Positions 9,916-21,688 are shown, counted from the stretch's first letter. The stretch is 64,000 nucleotides of DNA from Cryptomeria japonica (GCF_030272615.1 NC_081406.1:264221692-264285691); one strand, 5' to 3'. A program made the numbers and translations. Notes: generated by a model not told the origin, from the letters alone.

Positions 9916-12900
9916 TCAACCCTGTAGTTGGGTAGTTATTATCCAAAAAAGATCACCCAAAATTAAGTTTATTCTATCCATAAACTTTTTGCTATCTTTT
10001 ATTGTTGTTTCAGTCCTCTTCATAGTACCGATGAGATGCTGCAATTGCTCTGCCGGTGTTTTACTTCCCTGTGCTAATGCCTTTGAGATTTCCTTCTGCA
10101 GAGATGCTAGATAGTCCAATCTTGGACTCAGTTTAGATCTCAAGTATTTTGCCTTGTTTATTATTCTCTCTTTCTCTCTTTCCTGTTTAAGCAATTCTTC
10201 CTCAAAATTTGCTAACTTATCTTCAAAAACAGATAGTGAATCCGGTGAGTGGACAAAATTGTCTGCAAGCTTATATATCTCATCCTATGTCTTGCTTATT
10301 TTCTTGTCAATATCTACAGTCAAGAAGTTTGTTTAAATGCATGTGTCTTTATATAGATTTTTATACTCTTTCAACAAACTACATAGTTCTGATAGAAGTG
10401 TGTCAAAGTCTCTATTACACTTCTTTATTTTTTCATCAAAGAATTTTTGTTTCTCCTTTTCTACCATGTCCTTTACTGATTCTTCCTTTATTTTCTCAAT
10501 ATTTCTAGAAATGTATTTACATAATGTATCCAATTGTCCTAAAGAATCTTTACTATCTATATTACAATCAGGAGCAATTATCTTCAGAATTGGTATTGAA
10601 TCATCTATTGCTTTATAAGCCTGTGAACTGCAGTCAGTTATTTTCTTAATGGATTCAAGTAATACCTCAGTCACATTAGTTGACTTGAATTTTGATGATG
10701 ATCCAAGAGTCTGAGTGTCGGTGGAAGTGACCATGCTTGTATTGACCTCTGGCAGGTCAGTTTGTGTTTGCATTTCTTTTAGCACTGGTTTTCCTACTTC
10801 ATTTTTTACCGGTGGCATTATTTCCTTGTGAGCCTATTTCAGAGCCTTTAGCTCTGTTGGTTTCTCTGTTTGTGCCTCAGATTCCATCTTTTTCCCTGTA
10901 TCCTCTATCGGTTGCTATGTATCTTTATCAACTGTTATGTTGATCTTTTGGGTATCAACATTTACAGTGTATAGGACTTTGGGATTTGGATTGCTATCCT
11001 CTACATCCATACTTTCTGTTGTCGGTTGGTCTTCAATGGTTGTAATTTTCACAGGTGGAGGTAGGTTGTCTTTAACCTTTATGCTTGGAGGTCCACCAAC
11101 TTTGCCTTTCCCTTTGTCCTTATCCTTCTAATATACCTTAATAGGCTTGGGATTCCTGTATTCTTCTTGTTTTTCCTTTTCAACCAGGAATATGTCCCAT
11201 CCATCTTCTGTTTCCTCTATAACTTCTGTAACTCTTCCTGCCATCAATGAAATATGTCGGTGTGCAGTGGAAAATACTGTCCGGTTTGCCTGAGCAATCA
11301 GATCATCAATTTCCTTTGGAGAGTTTACCAGATATACAGCAAGTAGTTTTTCTATTTTTATTTTCTTGTCTAATTCAATCACTCCTTGCCTTCTGGCCTC
11401 AAGTCTTTTGTACAAATCATCAGGAATTTCATTGATTACTTCCATCAAAAACTTTTTGTACATGTCCATATGTAGTATTACACTTTCCTCAACTTGCCCT
11501 TTCTCATCAACAGATAGAGTGTCATAAATTTTCCCTATGTTTTTCAGATTTCCTTCCTCTGTGATCTCATTTAGCAATATGTCTAGAGGTGCCAAGTCAG
11601 TTTTTGTCTTTTTCTTTTTCTTAGGAGTTAGCTTCTTTTTAGGTGTGACCTTTCTGACCAGAGATCTCATGGCTTGTTGCTTCTTCCTTGTCCTTCTAGG
11701 TGAAGGAGTGGTTGCCTGTGAGGGGTCTCTTTTCCTAACAACTCTTTTAAAAGTTGCTGGCATGTCACCTTCTGAAGAAGTACCTACCGGTGATAGATGA
11801 GCTTCACGTTGTGGGCCTGCCAACTCATCTTCTATTATGCCAGTTTTCTTTAATACATCTTCCTTAATGGCCTTTGCTTGTCTGGATCCTTTCCTCACAA
11901 ATGCCTCTACCTTCTTTACTCTTTTCTTAGACTGTATTTGGCTTTCTATGGTTTCAGCACTACCAAATACTTCTTCCTTAGGTTCTTTGGGGGCTTCCAG
12001 AAGTGCTTTAGCATAAGTTTCAACTATGTGGTCATCTGTCTCATAGCCCATTTTGGTTACCCAGATTGTCCTTGGGATGACTGCTTCCATCCATATTTCA
12101 TCCTTTTTAATAACAAAGCATATATCATCTTTGTATTTATCTACAATTTTCTGAGATAACCTTATCCTTTTCTTCATTTTTGTCTTCAATGCTTGTAAAA
12201 AGTCATGAATATTGTTTTCCTTGTTCTCACCCATGGTATTGAATAGTTCTGTCAATTGCTTTCCTACCGGTATGTCATATCCTAGTTCTATATATCCTAT
12301 ACCGGGAACCTATTTTGTTATATAAAGCATTAGGCATACTAACAGATTTCCAAATCTGAAAGTTCCTTTATTATCCTTCTTTATCTTTCCAAGGTTGTCT
12401 ATCAGTTCATCCTTTAACCATTCACAGATGTCAATTTTTGCATTGTCTGTTACCATATCATAAGCACTCTTAATGCATAAACTTGAAACTGAGTTAAGTC
12501 TATTAGCATGAGTGGCTTTGTAACCTAATATCATACTTATGAATCTCACATTTGTATCCTTTACATCGTTAACCCTTAGAGATCTCTTATCAAATGTTGC
12601 ACCTGTTAGGTCTATGACTAAATCATTTGAAACCTTCTTGTTTTTGTCTGGTCTTTTACCGGTGGCCGGTAACCCTTTGACAGCCTTTACCGCTTCCTTG
12701 GTGATCTTATGAATTGCATCTAACCAGAAAAATTCTCCATGAACTCTGCTTAACACTATCCTAATCACATCCTTAGAAAATTCAAGAATGCTAAGGATTT
12801 CTGTGAATCCTAGGATTTCAATAACCTTGTGTTCAGTTTTAACATTGCCGGTATCATCACATATCTCAGTTTTATACATGGTTTTGATTTCCTCATCTCC

Positions 12901-13098
12901 TAACTCTTCAATGTTGCAGTGGATGTACATTCTAGGGTCTTCAGCATATACAACACCTTTAGGAATTTGAGAAAATGCACCTAAGGTATCATCCTTCTTT
13001 GCTATTTCGGGGACTAACTGAAATACGGGCCTAGGTCTTTTAATTACTTCCACAATAGTAGGGTTTGCTATGTATTCAATTGCAGAGGTGGATGCCAT
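9916..13098 (-). pseudogene. ORF2 of element B: about 1,060-codon unknown protein, single frame with stops
   Basis: The segments at 13,098, 12,255, 10,818 and 10,194 are all in one frame, so the ORF has about seven stops and no frameshift over 1,061 codons. The start is ATG at 13,096-13,098, followed by MASTSAIEYIANP. The N-terminal third holds FFWLDAIHKITKEAVKAV followed by GLP. Near residue 440-490 is a Lys-rich, probably nucleic-acid-binding linker. After about residue 760 the protein is coiled coil (Glu/Lys/Leu-rich). The stop at 12,310 reads TAG where element A has CAG. I know no function. Candidates are a second structural protein, a movement or targeting factor, or a captured host domain. 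Confidence 0.85.
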
Positions 13099-13438
13099 GA
13101 TTAAATACCTTTTTCTATCTTGGATGGATGATTGCTTGGAGTGTGCTTGCTTCTTGCTTGAAATGCCTTAGCTCGGAATCTTCACGCTCTCTGAAAGTTT
13201 GAAATCACAGTGAAATGAAATGGAGCCAAAACCTTATTTTATAAAGTCTTTTTCACTATCTACCATATTAATTGCATGTCGGTTAAGTATTCACTTAACA
13301 TTGTTTGCCGGTAATAAGTGATTTTCAACTTCTTATCTCTAACCAAGGGAATAATAGCACATGTGTCATTAGATTGCCAAACCCTCAAGGAAATTTTCTT
13401 CAATTAGATGAAGAACTTCATGTCGGTGGAGCATCACT

Positions 13439-14560
13439 CTATCCTGTCAGTGAAGCATTTGTTGGTTCTACCAATGGAGGAGTATTCCCAATATTTAGAT
13501 CAGCTTTTCTAATCCATGGCTTTGAGAATTCTTGTTTAACCTCTTCAACCTTTTCTTTTCCTTTCAAGCTAGAACCTTTGTTGTCTACCAGTGTACCTTT
13601 ACTTCTACAAAATTCAGCAATATGCCCAATCTTGTTACATGCATAACAAGTTACATTATTTTTTTGAATAGCTTTCCCATAACCTATGCCGGTTTGTGTT
13701 CTGCATTGATTAGATAAATGTCCAAATCTTCCACAAACATAACATCTCACATTCATTCTACAGTTTTCAAATTTATGACCAACTTTGTTGCATTTGGAAC
13801 ATTGACCGGTGGGTGTATTGATATTCTGATAATTCCTAGATCTACATTCATTTGGCCTATGACCATACTTATTACAGTTAAAGCATTTTCCATTGAATTT
13901 ATAAGCATTAGGTGGTCTTATCAGTTTACTGTGATCCTGAGTATTTGCAGTACCGGAGCTTTCACCAACTTCAAAGCCAATTCCAGAAGTGTCACCTTTA
14001 GGTTTTTGATTCTTCAATAAGGTACCAAGTTCTTCTAAGCTTTTCTTGAATTTTTCTTTATGTTGATTTGCAGTTTCCAATTCCCTTTCCAAGATTTCTT
14101 TTTGTCTCATTAGTTCATTTGAGTCATTCTGAATATGCATCAGATCTGTCTTCAATATGTCATTTTCATAGCTAAGTCTTGTGTTCTCATTTGCTGCATC
14201 ACTTAGTCTTCTAGTCAATTCTTCTTCATTCTTCTTTATGTCCTCAATCTCTTTGCAAAATCTCATAGTCATATCCTACATTTCATTTTTTGTTGTCATG
14301 ATCTCTTGTTTCAGCTTGCTTATCATATCATTAAGAGATTCCTTTTCATCATTCTCATTTTGCAATTTTTCACAAAGTTCTCTTCTCTTATTTCTTGCAA
14401 CAGTAAGATTTTCTTGAAGTGCTTGAATGATATCTTGAGCTGCTCTTAAATCATCTTCTAATTTGATATTTTTCAACTTCTTTGCATCATAGTCAGTAAG
14501 AGCTCCTTCAAGTTGCTTCATCAGATTTTCCATCTTTACAGGTGTCAAGATCTTTTTCAA
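13439..14560 (-). pseudogene. gag: Gag of element B: coiled coil plus four zinc knuckles, one internal stop
   Basis: It begins at ATG 14,558-14,560 (MKKILTPVKMENLMKQLEG) shortly after the primer site and runs about 374 codons. The first 220 residues are heptad-rich coiled coil. Four CCHC knuckles lie at about 13,620-13,890, followed by a basic tail. The one internal stop is TAG at 14,276-14,278, where element A has CAG, so the ancestral frame was continuous. About 340 bp separate it from ORF2. The protein should form the particle and bind RNA, while the element itself lacks every enzymatic function. Confidence 0.88.
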
Positions 14561-14590
14561 GTTGTTAGGCTTCTAAAAATAGAGGACCAA

Positions 14591-14602
14591 GCTCTGATAC
14601 CA
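14591..14602 (-). promoter_or_regulatory. Primer-binding site, element B
   Basis: TGGTATCAGAGC on the minus strand begins two bases after the 5' LTR. It is the usual plant Copia site complementary to the 3' end of initiator tRNA-Met. Confidence 0.92.
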
Positions 14603-14604
14603 AT

Positions 14605-15343
14605 TGTTAGGATTCCCACAGATACTAAGAGGGGGGGGTGAATCAGTATCTAACCAATGATAAGAATTTCTTAAGTTAAAACATGTAGAACATAAAATAG
14701 CAGTATACTGGTATGCAAGAATTAATGCAATAAACAGAATCAGAAACATCCACATGAAAAGAACACCATAACACAAGATGTTTAACGAGGAAACCCGGTG
14801 TGGGAAAAACCTCGGTGGGATTTGTGACCCACAATATTCACTCACTACTCAATGAGAAGTCACACTGACTTACAATGAGGATTATGCTAATCCAATGACT
14901 TGTACTGCTTTACAATAGCATCTCCAATGCCAGATTCAGTACCGGTTCTAACTCTATTCTTTACATATACCCTTAACCTATAATTCGCACATTAGGTCTG
15001 CCTAATAATTTTCTTTATGCTCACTACATTACCTCTCTAAATGTCTACAATGATCTCCTTTATATACAAGATTCATTTTACAATTTGCCAAATCGGCTTA
15101 CAATAATAAACAAAATATTACATATCAAAAATCTTGTTGGCCTTTATGCCAGTATACATCTTTTATTCTGTGTCGGTGTCGGTGCCAGTGTAGAGTGATC
15201 TTGTTGATGTCGGTGCACTGTCTTGCCCGTGTAATGCTTTGCTGGTATGATGTCTTGTTGGTGCCATAGGATTGCAAGGTTGTCATCAATGACAAAACCT
15301 TCAATCACATACAATGTCTCATTGGAGTGTCCATATGCCAACA
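14605..15343 (-). repeat. 5' LTR of element B (739 bp)
   Basis: It aligns end to end with 8,989-9,727. Most differences are transitions. The minus-strand TATA box is at about 15,057-15,067. Confidence 0.92.
14620..14651 (-). promoter_or_regulatory. LTR-end stem-loop, element B 5' LTR
   Basis: It has the same stem as in the 3' LTR (AGATACTGA with TTAGTATCT) and lies just upstream of the primer-binding site in the transcribed direction. Confidence 0.7.
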
Positions 15344-16231
15344 ACATTGACCGATGAAGATTTGAAAAGAGGTGTTGGTGCAACTATTTTGGATGATTCT
15401 AACGTGCTTGCTGGTGTTTCCTAGTCATGTCCTATTTGATTTGGTGATCTGCATTGATCGTTGTGCGAGTTTTTAGTGATTTCTATGAACCGGTGATGAT
15501 TTTCGTGTTATGCGGTATTTCTGGTGGTGTATCGTGTTGCAGTTAATCTTGGTAGGATTTCTAGTGGATGTCATTGTTTGGAAATTTGATTTTGGTCCAT
15601 GCTATGTAATGTAAATCATAATATTGGTCCGGTGGTCAATAATTGTATCGTGCAATGTAATTTTTGTAATTGTGAGTTCAGGGTTAGGGTTTAGCCGAAC
15701 TTGTTATCAAGGTTGATGATTTGCATATATAGGTGAGATGCTTATGTAATTTAGGTGTCGATATTGTGTATGCATTATCAAAGAGAGGTGAATGTGCGAA
15801 GATGGATATATCATTCAACGAAGTGTTGAGGTGTGTTTGGTGTTGTAGAGCAAACAATTGTGCTTAACTAGAACTGTCATCAGGCATTTGTATATGCTAT
15901 CATTGTAGTTCATTCTTTCTGGATTGTAGTTTGAATCATATTGTAAGTCAGTGAGACTTCCCTAAGGGTTGTAGCCTTCCGAGCATATATCTTTTAAGAA
16001 GTGAGCTCTAGGCAGTGTGCCTGAATGCATATGCATTCCCCATGGTAATATTTTCACATACTATTGCAAAGTATCATCTTACTATGGGTAGTTTCCGACC
16101 ATTGTTTTTCCCTTAACTGGGTTTTCCACGTCAAAATCTTGGTGTTGTGTGTTGTGTTGTTAATTTGTTTATCTGTTGTTGTTGCAGTCTATCAATTTAT
16201 GCTTTGAAGTTTAATTTGCTGACATCCAGTG
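15344..16231 (+). repeat. 3' LTR of H, second fragment
   Basis: It continues the LTR after element B and aligns with 39,400-40,270 of element C, including a gaccgatgaagatttga-like start and the atgcatatgcattcccca block near 16,025. It stops at the insertion point of D. Confidence 0.8.
15681..15733 (+). promoter_or_regulatory. Telo-box-like motif and TATA box in the LTR of H
   Basis: gggttagggtttagcc (15,681-15,696) precedes catatatagg (15,724-15,733) by about 30 bp. The telo-box core AAACCCTAA is its reverse complement. A similar TTTAGGG-type motif occurs in the LTRs of G. Confidence 0.45.
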
Positions 16232-17432
16232 TGTTGGGATCCAAGAACACTGAGAGGGGGGGTGAATCAGTGTTCTACCAGAATGGAGAAATTTAACCTT
16301 ATTAATACCACAACTCAGCAAAAGGTAAACATAAAAGAATATAACAATAAGAAACAATGCAACCACAAAGATGAACACCATAACACCACAAATTTATACG
16401 TGGAAAACATCAAAGAGGAAAAAACACGGTGGGATTGGAGACCCACAATATATATCCATTGATCAAATGAATAAATATAACAAAAAGGAGTCTGCACATG
16501 CAGGAAGGCCAACAGCCTAAAGCACACTGCTCATCACAAAAGGAGTCTCACTAACTATAGAAAACATCAGACAACAATCCGGAATGAAGATCGAACTGCA
16601 AGTATAGCATCTCCCATGCCTGAGTATAGTTCTAGTTAAGCTCAATACCAGAGGCCTTAAACCTCTTCTACAAACCCAATTCGATCACCTATGATTGACC
16701 AAAACCTCTACTCAATGAATATTACATTATTTGCTCCTTCCTTCTATTCTACAATGAGATCTTACATATATTTATAACAACCCAGGACCTAAACAATTAG
16801 GTCGGCCACCTAAAAGATAATACAGTAAATTCATAACTTAACCCATAATCTAATGATCAACCGGGTCGGCCTAAGACTAAAATAACATAATCCAATTAAT
16901 GAATCCAATCGGTAATGCATCAGGAGCATCAACCCACATGTTACATAAACATATTCATAACCTAGCAGAATAACCACCAGACCTATAATAGGTTGCCATA
17001 AACCAAATGAAACACCACGAACAACTTGAACACGAACATGATAACCATCAGCATCTGGATAACCTTCTATAATCCGCACTAACACCACTTAAGCATAATA
17101 TCAAAAGATCTTCAACAAAGCTCTATCGGTAAAACCCTTACCGATAACCAAAAGGCTTACTATAACAAGTGATAGCTTCCGAATCATCAAATCCTAAACC
17201 AACTAAATGTGATACACATTAGGAACACATGAATAACCAATCCTAACCAATTCCACAGACCAAAGCATACTAGAGTATACTGGATTAACATGATCTTACC
17301 AACCAAAAACCAATCATCCTACCGGGACCAATCAAATACCGGTAAACAGCCAAAGCAGCTAGAGCAGTGGGTGTTGCCATCAATGAAAAAACATCAATGC
17401 AACACATAATCAATTCCTCCAAATTACCAACA
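16232..17432 (-). repeat. 3' LTR of element D (1,201 bp)
   Basis: On the minus strand it starts TGTTGGTAATT and ends ATCCCAACA. It aligns along its length with 20,436-21,626. Confidence 0.9.
16244..16276 (-). promoter_or_regulatory. LTR-end stem-loop, element D 3' LTR
   Basis: AGAACACTGA pairs with TCAGTGTTCT, 10 bp perfect, around the C-rich loop (G-rich on the plus strand). Confidence 0.78.
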
Positions 17433-18046
17433 ATCTCCCCCTTTGGCATTGATGGCAACACTAGATGTGAAACACATCCAAGTGCCAAGAAATGCCAAAC
17501 AAATCTCCCCTAATGGAAGACAGACAACAATCTCCCACAAAATGATATGACAATGAGGTTTTGTACCAATTAACCATCCATAGACCTGAACCAAACTCCC
17601 TCAATGGGATACAACCAATCTGAAATTTAGTTCCTCCTCCTTGTACCAATAATCTCCCCCTTAGACTGATATCTCTATTAATCTTTGTTTTACATATAAA
17701 TATATTTCCCCCTAATGTATATAACTCCTTAATTTTTTCACATCAATATCTCTCCCTCTTTGACATCAATGCCAAAGATCTGACATAAATATCAAAGAAA
17801 AATCACAAACCACTAAATCACAAGACTAACTACTCCCCCTAAGTAGTAGCATCACCGCATCAATTCGAAATGAATAATAGCTCTGATAATGCATACCAAA
17901 CTGATGCCAATTAGCATAACTCAGGTCTCTACCCGAGGGGCAGAAAACCTCAAATTTGTCTCTCAAATGCTCAAATGATTCCTCAAACCAATCTGACTTC
18001 ATTTTCTTCCACCTACTCCTTCAGAAAATTATACTTGATAGAAATA
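17433..18046 (-). other. Purine tract and 3' untranslated region of element D
   Basis: The minus-strand purine tract abuts the LTR at 17,433-17,446. Several more C-rich runs on the plus strand (about 17,505, 17,650, 17,710, 17,835) look like further purine-tract copies. I see no ORF. Confidence 0.65.
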
Positions 18047-18990
18047 TCAAATTCTTGATATATCAATAGCAGCAGAGTTATCACAGTGAATAACTATCGG
18101 TACATTACAATTCATCTTTATATCTTTCAACATTTGCTTCATCCATAGAACTTGTGTACAGTTAGTAGTAGCAGCAATATACTCAGCTTTAGTAGTAGGT
18201 ACATGACTGCTTCTTTCTGATCCATGAAACAAGTTTCTTTCCAAGAAAGAAATTTTCAACAGATGAGCCTATCCGGTTACCTATATCTCTATCCCAATCC
18301 GGATCTGAACATGCTCAAAGTGTAATGTCATCATAAAATAAAAACCATACCAAAAAATCCTTGAAAATATCTAAAAATCCTAGCTACCAGAGCAAGTATT
18401 CAACATAATCAATTCCTTCCTTCTGAGAATATCCATTGCAAACCAATCAAGCCTAGTTCCAATAACATCCAAGTCCATGTGTTATCCTTTTTTAACTGAT
18501 CCAGTACCTCTTCCATAGCTTTCATCCAACATTCATCTTTACAAGCTTCAATAAATTATATCAGTACAATTAAAGAAATTAAGCATACCTCATCAACGGC
18601 CAACATTCTTCTTGTCCAACTATCTTATCTTCTGAATAATTCAGCCTTACATACTTAGGAGTCTTCTGACTTTCTGTTCCTCTTCCCTGATCTTCAGTTA
18701 CTGTTGAATTTTTTGATACTGTCGGAGTAACTGGATCAGCATTATGTTCCGATAAAGGCGTTACCGATTCAGTTATGATTATTTCCACTATCGGTTCTTG
18801 CTCATAAATTCTTATTTGAATTCTATTCTGCTCATCCACCTTGACATTAGTGCTCTCCACAATTCTCTATAATCTTTTGTTATAACATCTATATGCTTTA
18901 CTTTCATTAGAATAACCGAGAAATATCCCTTCATCATATCTAGGATCAAACTTCCAATTCACTATCAAAGATTCTAAAATACTTAACTAT
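18047..18990 (-). pseudogene. pol: Element D pol remnants: integrase end, reverse-transcriptase start, RNase H
   Basis: Reading down the minus strand, an integrase C-terminal segment (EGIFLGYSNESKAYRCYNKRL, ending in VKVDE near 18,840) is followed by a Pro/Thr/Glu-rich linker (18,860-18,640) and the PKYVRLNYSED segment that normally precedes reverse transcriptase. Only traces of the polymerase follow. An RNase H piece (AEYIAATTNCTQVLWMKQML, then IHCDNSAAID) lies at 18,260-18,047. Stops and frame changes are numerous. The polymerase core is deleted. Confidence 0.75.
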
Positions 18991-19362
18991 AGATGTATGA
19001 CCAAACCATAACTCATAAACTGACTTACCAGTAAACCAAACTAGATCAAAGATCAAATATCCAAGATGCAACAAATCTTTGTCAGTTAACCTTCAAACTA
19101 ACTTATCCAAAGATCTTAAATAGGCTTTCAGACCACTACCAGGGGAAATGCAAGATCTGTCATCAATTTGCCTCCCCCTAAGGCGAATGCCTTAGTTACC
19201 GGATGAGTTTCATGTCGGTGCAAGAACATTTCACTCTACCAGTTGAGTAACCGGGATATATCCTTCAGCCAAATAAATATCTGGGGCAATCGATTATGTC
19301 GGTTGAGCCTCAGACTTCATAAACCACTTCTTCTCATGCTCCTTTTAAATGTCATCAACCTT
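18991..19362 (-). other. Decayed stretch between gag and integrase of element D
   Basis: Translation on the minus strand gives only scattered Copia-like pieces, so it is probably the scar of the protease and early integrase deletion. A plus-strand cctccccctaaggc run lies near 19,170. No feature can be delimited. Confidence 0.4.
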
Positions 19363-20367
19363 CTACTTTCCCTTTTCATTAGATTTATCACTTCCTGTCG
19401 ATAGGTTCTTGCTTCTGCAAAATTTAGCAATATGTCCTACTGTGTTGCATGCATAACAAGTGACATTATTCTTCTGAGTTGCCTTACTGTAACCTTGACC
19501 ATTCCTTGACCTGCATTGATTAGCCATATGTCCAAACTTTCCACATGCATGACATTTCACATTCATTCTACAATATTCTATCCTATGACCATATTTCTTA
19601 CAATTTGAACACTGACCAAGAACTGCATTATTATTCTGATTTGCTCTATTTCTGCAATGTCTTGTCATATGACCAAATTTATTACAAACAAAACATCTAC
19701 CATTAAATTTATGTACATTGAGTTGTCTTACTGATGACCTATGATTTCGGTTGACCTTCTAACCGGATGTGTTATCCTGATTTGCAGTACTAGAGCTTTC
19801 TCCATGCTCAAATCAAAGACCTCTAGAGTCTCTGGTGTCCCTTTGATCTTTCAATAATTCATCAAGCTTATCAGAACTAACCTTGAACTTATCTTTGTAT
19901 TCATTTGCAGCATCTAGATCTCCTCTTATGACTACTACCATTCTTTCCAATTCTTGCTCATTGTTCTATGATTGTACCAATTTAGTTCTCAACACATCAT
20001 TCTCATGCACCAACCTAATGCATTCCTCAAATCTATCTTTCAGAGATATAGCAAGATTTTCCTTATTCTTCTTCTGGTCTTCAATCTCCTTGGACATCCT
20101 CATAGTTAGGGCTTGCATTTCATTCTTCATGACAATATTCTCCTAACTCAACTTCTGGCATTGTTCCTTAAGGGCATCCTTCTCTTCATTATCCTGATTT
20201 TGTAAAAGTTCCTTCATTTTAGCTTGAACAGATGACAGCCTCTCCTACAGAGTAAAAATGAATTCCTTTACATAATTTAATTCATCTTGTATCTTCATGT
20301 TCCCCAATCTTTCAGCATCATAGTCTTCAAGTGCTACTTGAAGTTCCTTCCTTAAACTTATCTCCAT
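19363..20367 (-). pseudogene. gag: Gag of element D: coiled coil plus four zinc knuckles
   Basis: It starts near 20,367 (MEISLRKELQVALEDYDAERL) and follows the Gag of B along its length: long coiled coil, then four CCHC knuckles at about 19,700-19,420 (CFVC, CSNC, CHAC and CYAC types), then a Lys-rich end. Several stops interrupt the coiled coil. The four-knuckle layout is shared with A and B although D once had pol, which makes D or a relative a possible source of that Gag. Confidence 0.78.
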
Positions 20368-20420
20368 AGATTTTGGATACAGTATCTTCCTCAAGCTATT
20401 AGACTTACTCTAAGGTACCA

Positions 20421-20435
20421 AGCTCTGATACTAAT
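20421..20435 (-). promoter_or_regulatory. Primer-binding site, element D (mutated)
   Basis: The minus strand reads AGTATCAGAGC, one change from the initiator tRNA-Met site TGGTATCAGAGC, right beside the 5' LTR. Confidence 0.8.
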
Positions 20436-21626
20436 TGTTGGGATCCAAGAACACTGAGAGGGGGGGTGAATCAGTGTTCTACCGGAATGGAGAAATTTAA
20501 CCTTATTAATACAATAACTCAGCAACCGGTAAACATAAAAGCATATAACAATAAGCAACAATGCAACAACAAAGATGAACACCATAACACGACAGATTTA
20601 TACTTGGAAAACCTCAAAGAGGAAAAACCACGGTGGGATTGGAGACCCACAATATCTATCCACTGATCATATGAATAAATATTACAAAAAGGGGCCTGCA
20701 TATGCAGGAAGGCCAACATCTTAGAGCACACTGCTCATCACAAAAGGAGTCTCACTGACTACAAAAAACATCAGACAACAATCCGGAATGAAGATTGAAC
20801 TACAAGTATAGCATCTCCCATGCCTGAGTACAGTTTCGGTTAAGCTCAATGTCGGAAGCCTTAAACCTCTTCTACAAACCCAATTCGATCACCTATGATC
20901 AACCAAAACCTCTGCTCAATGAATATTATATTATTCGCTCCTTCCTTCTATTCTACAATGAGATCTTACATATATTTATACCAACCCGGGACCTAAACAA
21001 TTAGGTCGGCCACCTAAAATATAATATAGTAAATTCATAACTTAAATGTGCAATCTAATGATCAACCAAGTCAGCCTAAGACCAAAACAACATAATCCAA
21101 TTAATGAATCCAACCGATAACGCATCGGGAGCATCAACCCACACGTTACATAAACCAGTCCATAACCTAGCAGAATAACCACCGGACCTATAATAAGTTG
21201 CCATAAGCCAAATAAAACACCATGAACAACTGGAACACGAACATGATAACCATCAGCATATGGATAACCTTCTAGAAGCTGCACCAACACCACTTATGCA
21301 TAATAACAAAAGATCTTCAAAAAAGCTCTGCCGGTAAAACCCTACCGGTAACCAAAAGGCTTACTAGAACAAGTGATAGCTTTTGAATCATGAAATCTCG
21401 AACCAACTGAATGTGATACACATCAGGAACACATGAATAACCAATCCAAACCAATTCTACAAACCAAAGCATACCGGATCAACATGTTCTTACCAACCAG
21501 AAACTAATCATCCTACTGGGACCAATCGGATACCGATAAATAGCCAAAGCAGCTAGAACAACTGGTGTTGCCATCAATGACAAAACATCAATGCAACACA
21601 AAATTAATTCCTCCAAATTGCCAACA
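20436..21626 (-). repeat. 5' LTR of element D (1,191 bp)
   Basis: It is the partner of 16,232-17,432. On the minus strand a TATAAATATA-type box lies near 20,965-20,985. Confidence 0.9.
20448..20480 (-). promoter_or_regulatory. LTR-end stem-loop, element D 5' LTR
   Basis: It has the same perfect 10-bp stem as the 3' copy (AGAACACTGA with TCAGTGTTCT). Confidence 0.78.
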
Positions 21627-21688
21627 CGGTGAAGACTGATTCACCCCCCCCCCCCTGTCTCAGTCTTCCTTCTTGATTGTTGCTAACA
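21627..21688 (+). repeat. 3' LTR of H, last fragment, with stem-loop
   Basis: The sequence resumes after D with the LTR end and finishes at TTGCTAACA. The stem GAAGACTGA (21,631-21,639) pairs perfectly with TCAGTCTTC (21,660-21,668). In the related LTR of F the stem is GAAAACTGA with TTAGTTTTC, so two pairs differ in a way that preserves pairing. Confidence 0.8.

Larger units (their letters stand above)
8989..15343 (-). mobile_element. Element B: complete non-autonomous Copia-type element (gag + ORF2)
   Basis: On the minus strand the order is 5' LTR (14,605-15,343), primer-binding site, gag, ORF2, purine tracts and 3' LTR (8,989-9,727). Both LTRs are 739 bp, and I count roughly 33 differences between them by hand (4-5%). 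Sequence acatt flanks the element at 8,983-8,987 and 15,344-15,348, with one extra T between the left copy and the LTR. No pol motif occurs anywhere inside, so transposition would need enzymes from another element. It lies in the 3' LTR of H. Confidence 0.9.
16232..21626 (-). mobile_element. Element D: Copia-type element with four-knuckle gag and pol remnants
   Basis: Minus strand: 5' LTR 20,436-21,626, primer site, decayed gag, pol fragments, purine tract, 3' LTR 16,232-17,432. Flanks are cagtg (16,227-16,231) and cggtg (21,627-21,631), one transition apart, in agreement with the sequence expected at that spot in related LTRs. Between gag and the purine tract only pieces of integrase, reverse transcriptase and RNase H remain, so a large internal deletion has occurred. 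D lies near the end of the 3' LTR of H. Confidence 0.85.
5442..21688 (+). mobile_element. Element H: old Copia element holding insertions A, a solo LTR, B and D
   Basis: Fragments belonging to H are 5,442-6,733 (gag, protease, integrase start), 8,388-about 8,840 (integrase middle), about 8,887-8,988, 15,344-16,231 and 21,627-21,688 (3' LTR pieces). Each fragment resumes where the last stopped once the inserted element and its target duplication are removed. The pol sequence and LTR match elements C and F, so H belongs to that family. Everything between the integrase and about 300 bp into the 3' LTR (reverse transcriptase, RNase H, LTR start) is deleted at about 8,840-8,887. Confidence 0.8.

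Noticed and set aside
10154-11131. Plus-strand ORFs over element B
   Set aside because: They are opposite-strand shadows of ORF2. The Phe/Ser/Leu-rich composition mirrors the Lys/Glu-rich coding on the other strand.
14591-14602. tRNA gene
   Set aside because: TGGTATCAGAGC is only the primer-binding site complementary to tRNA; no cloverleaf surrounds it.
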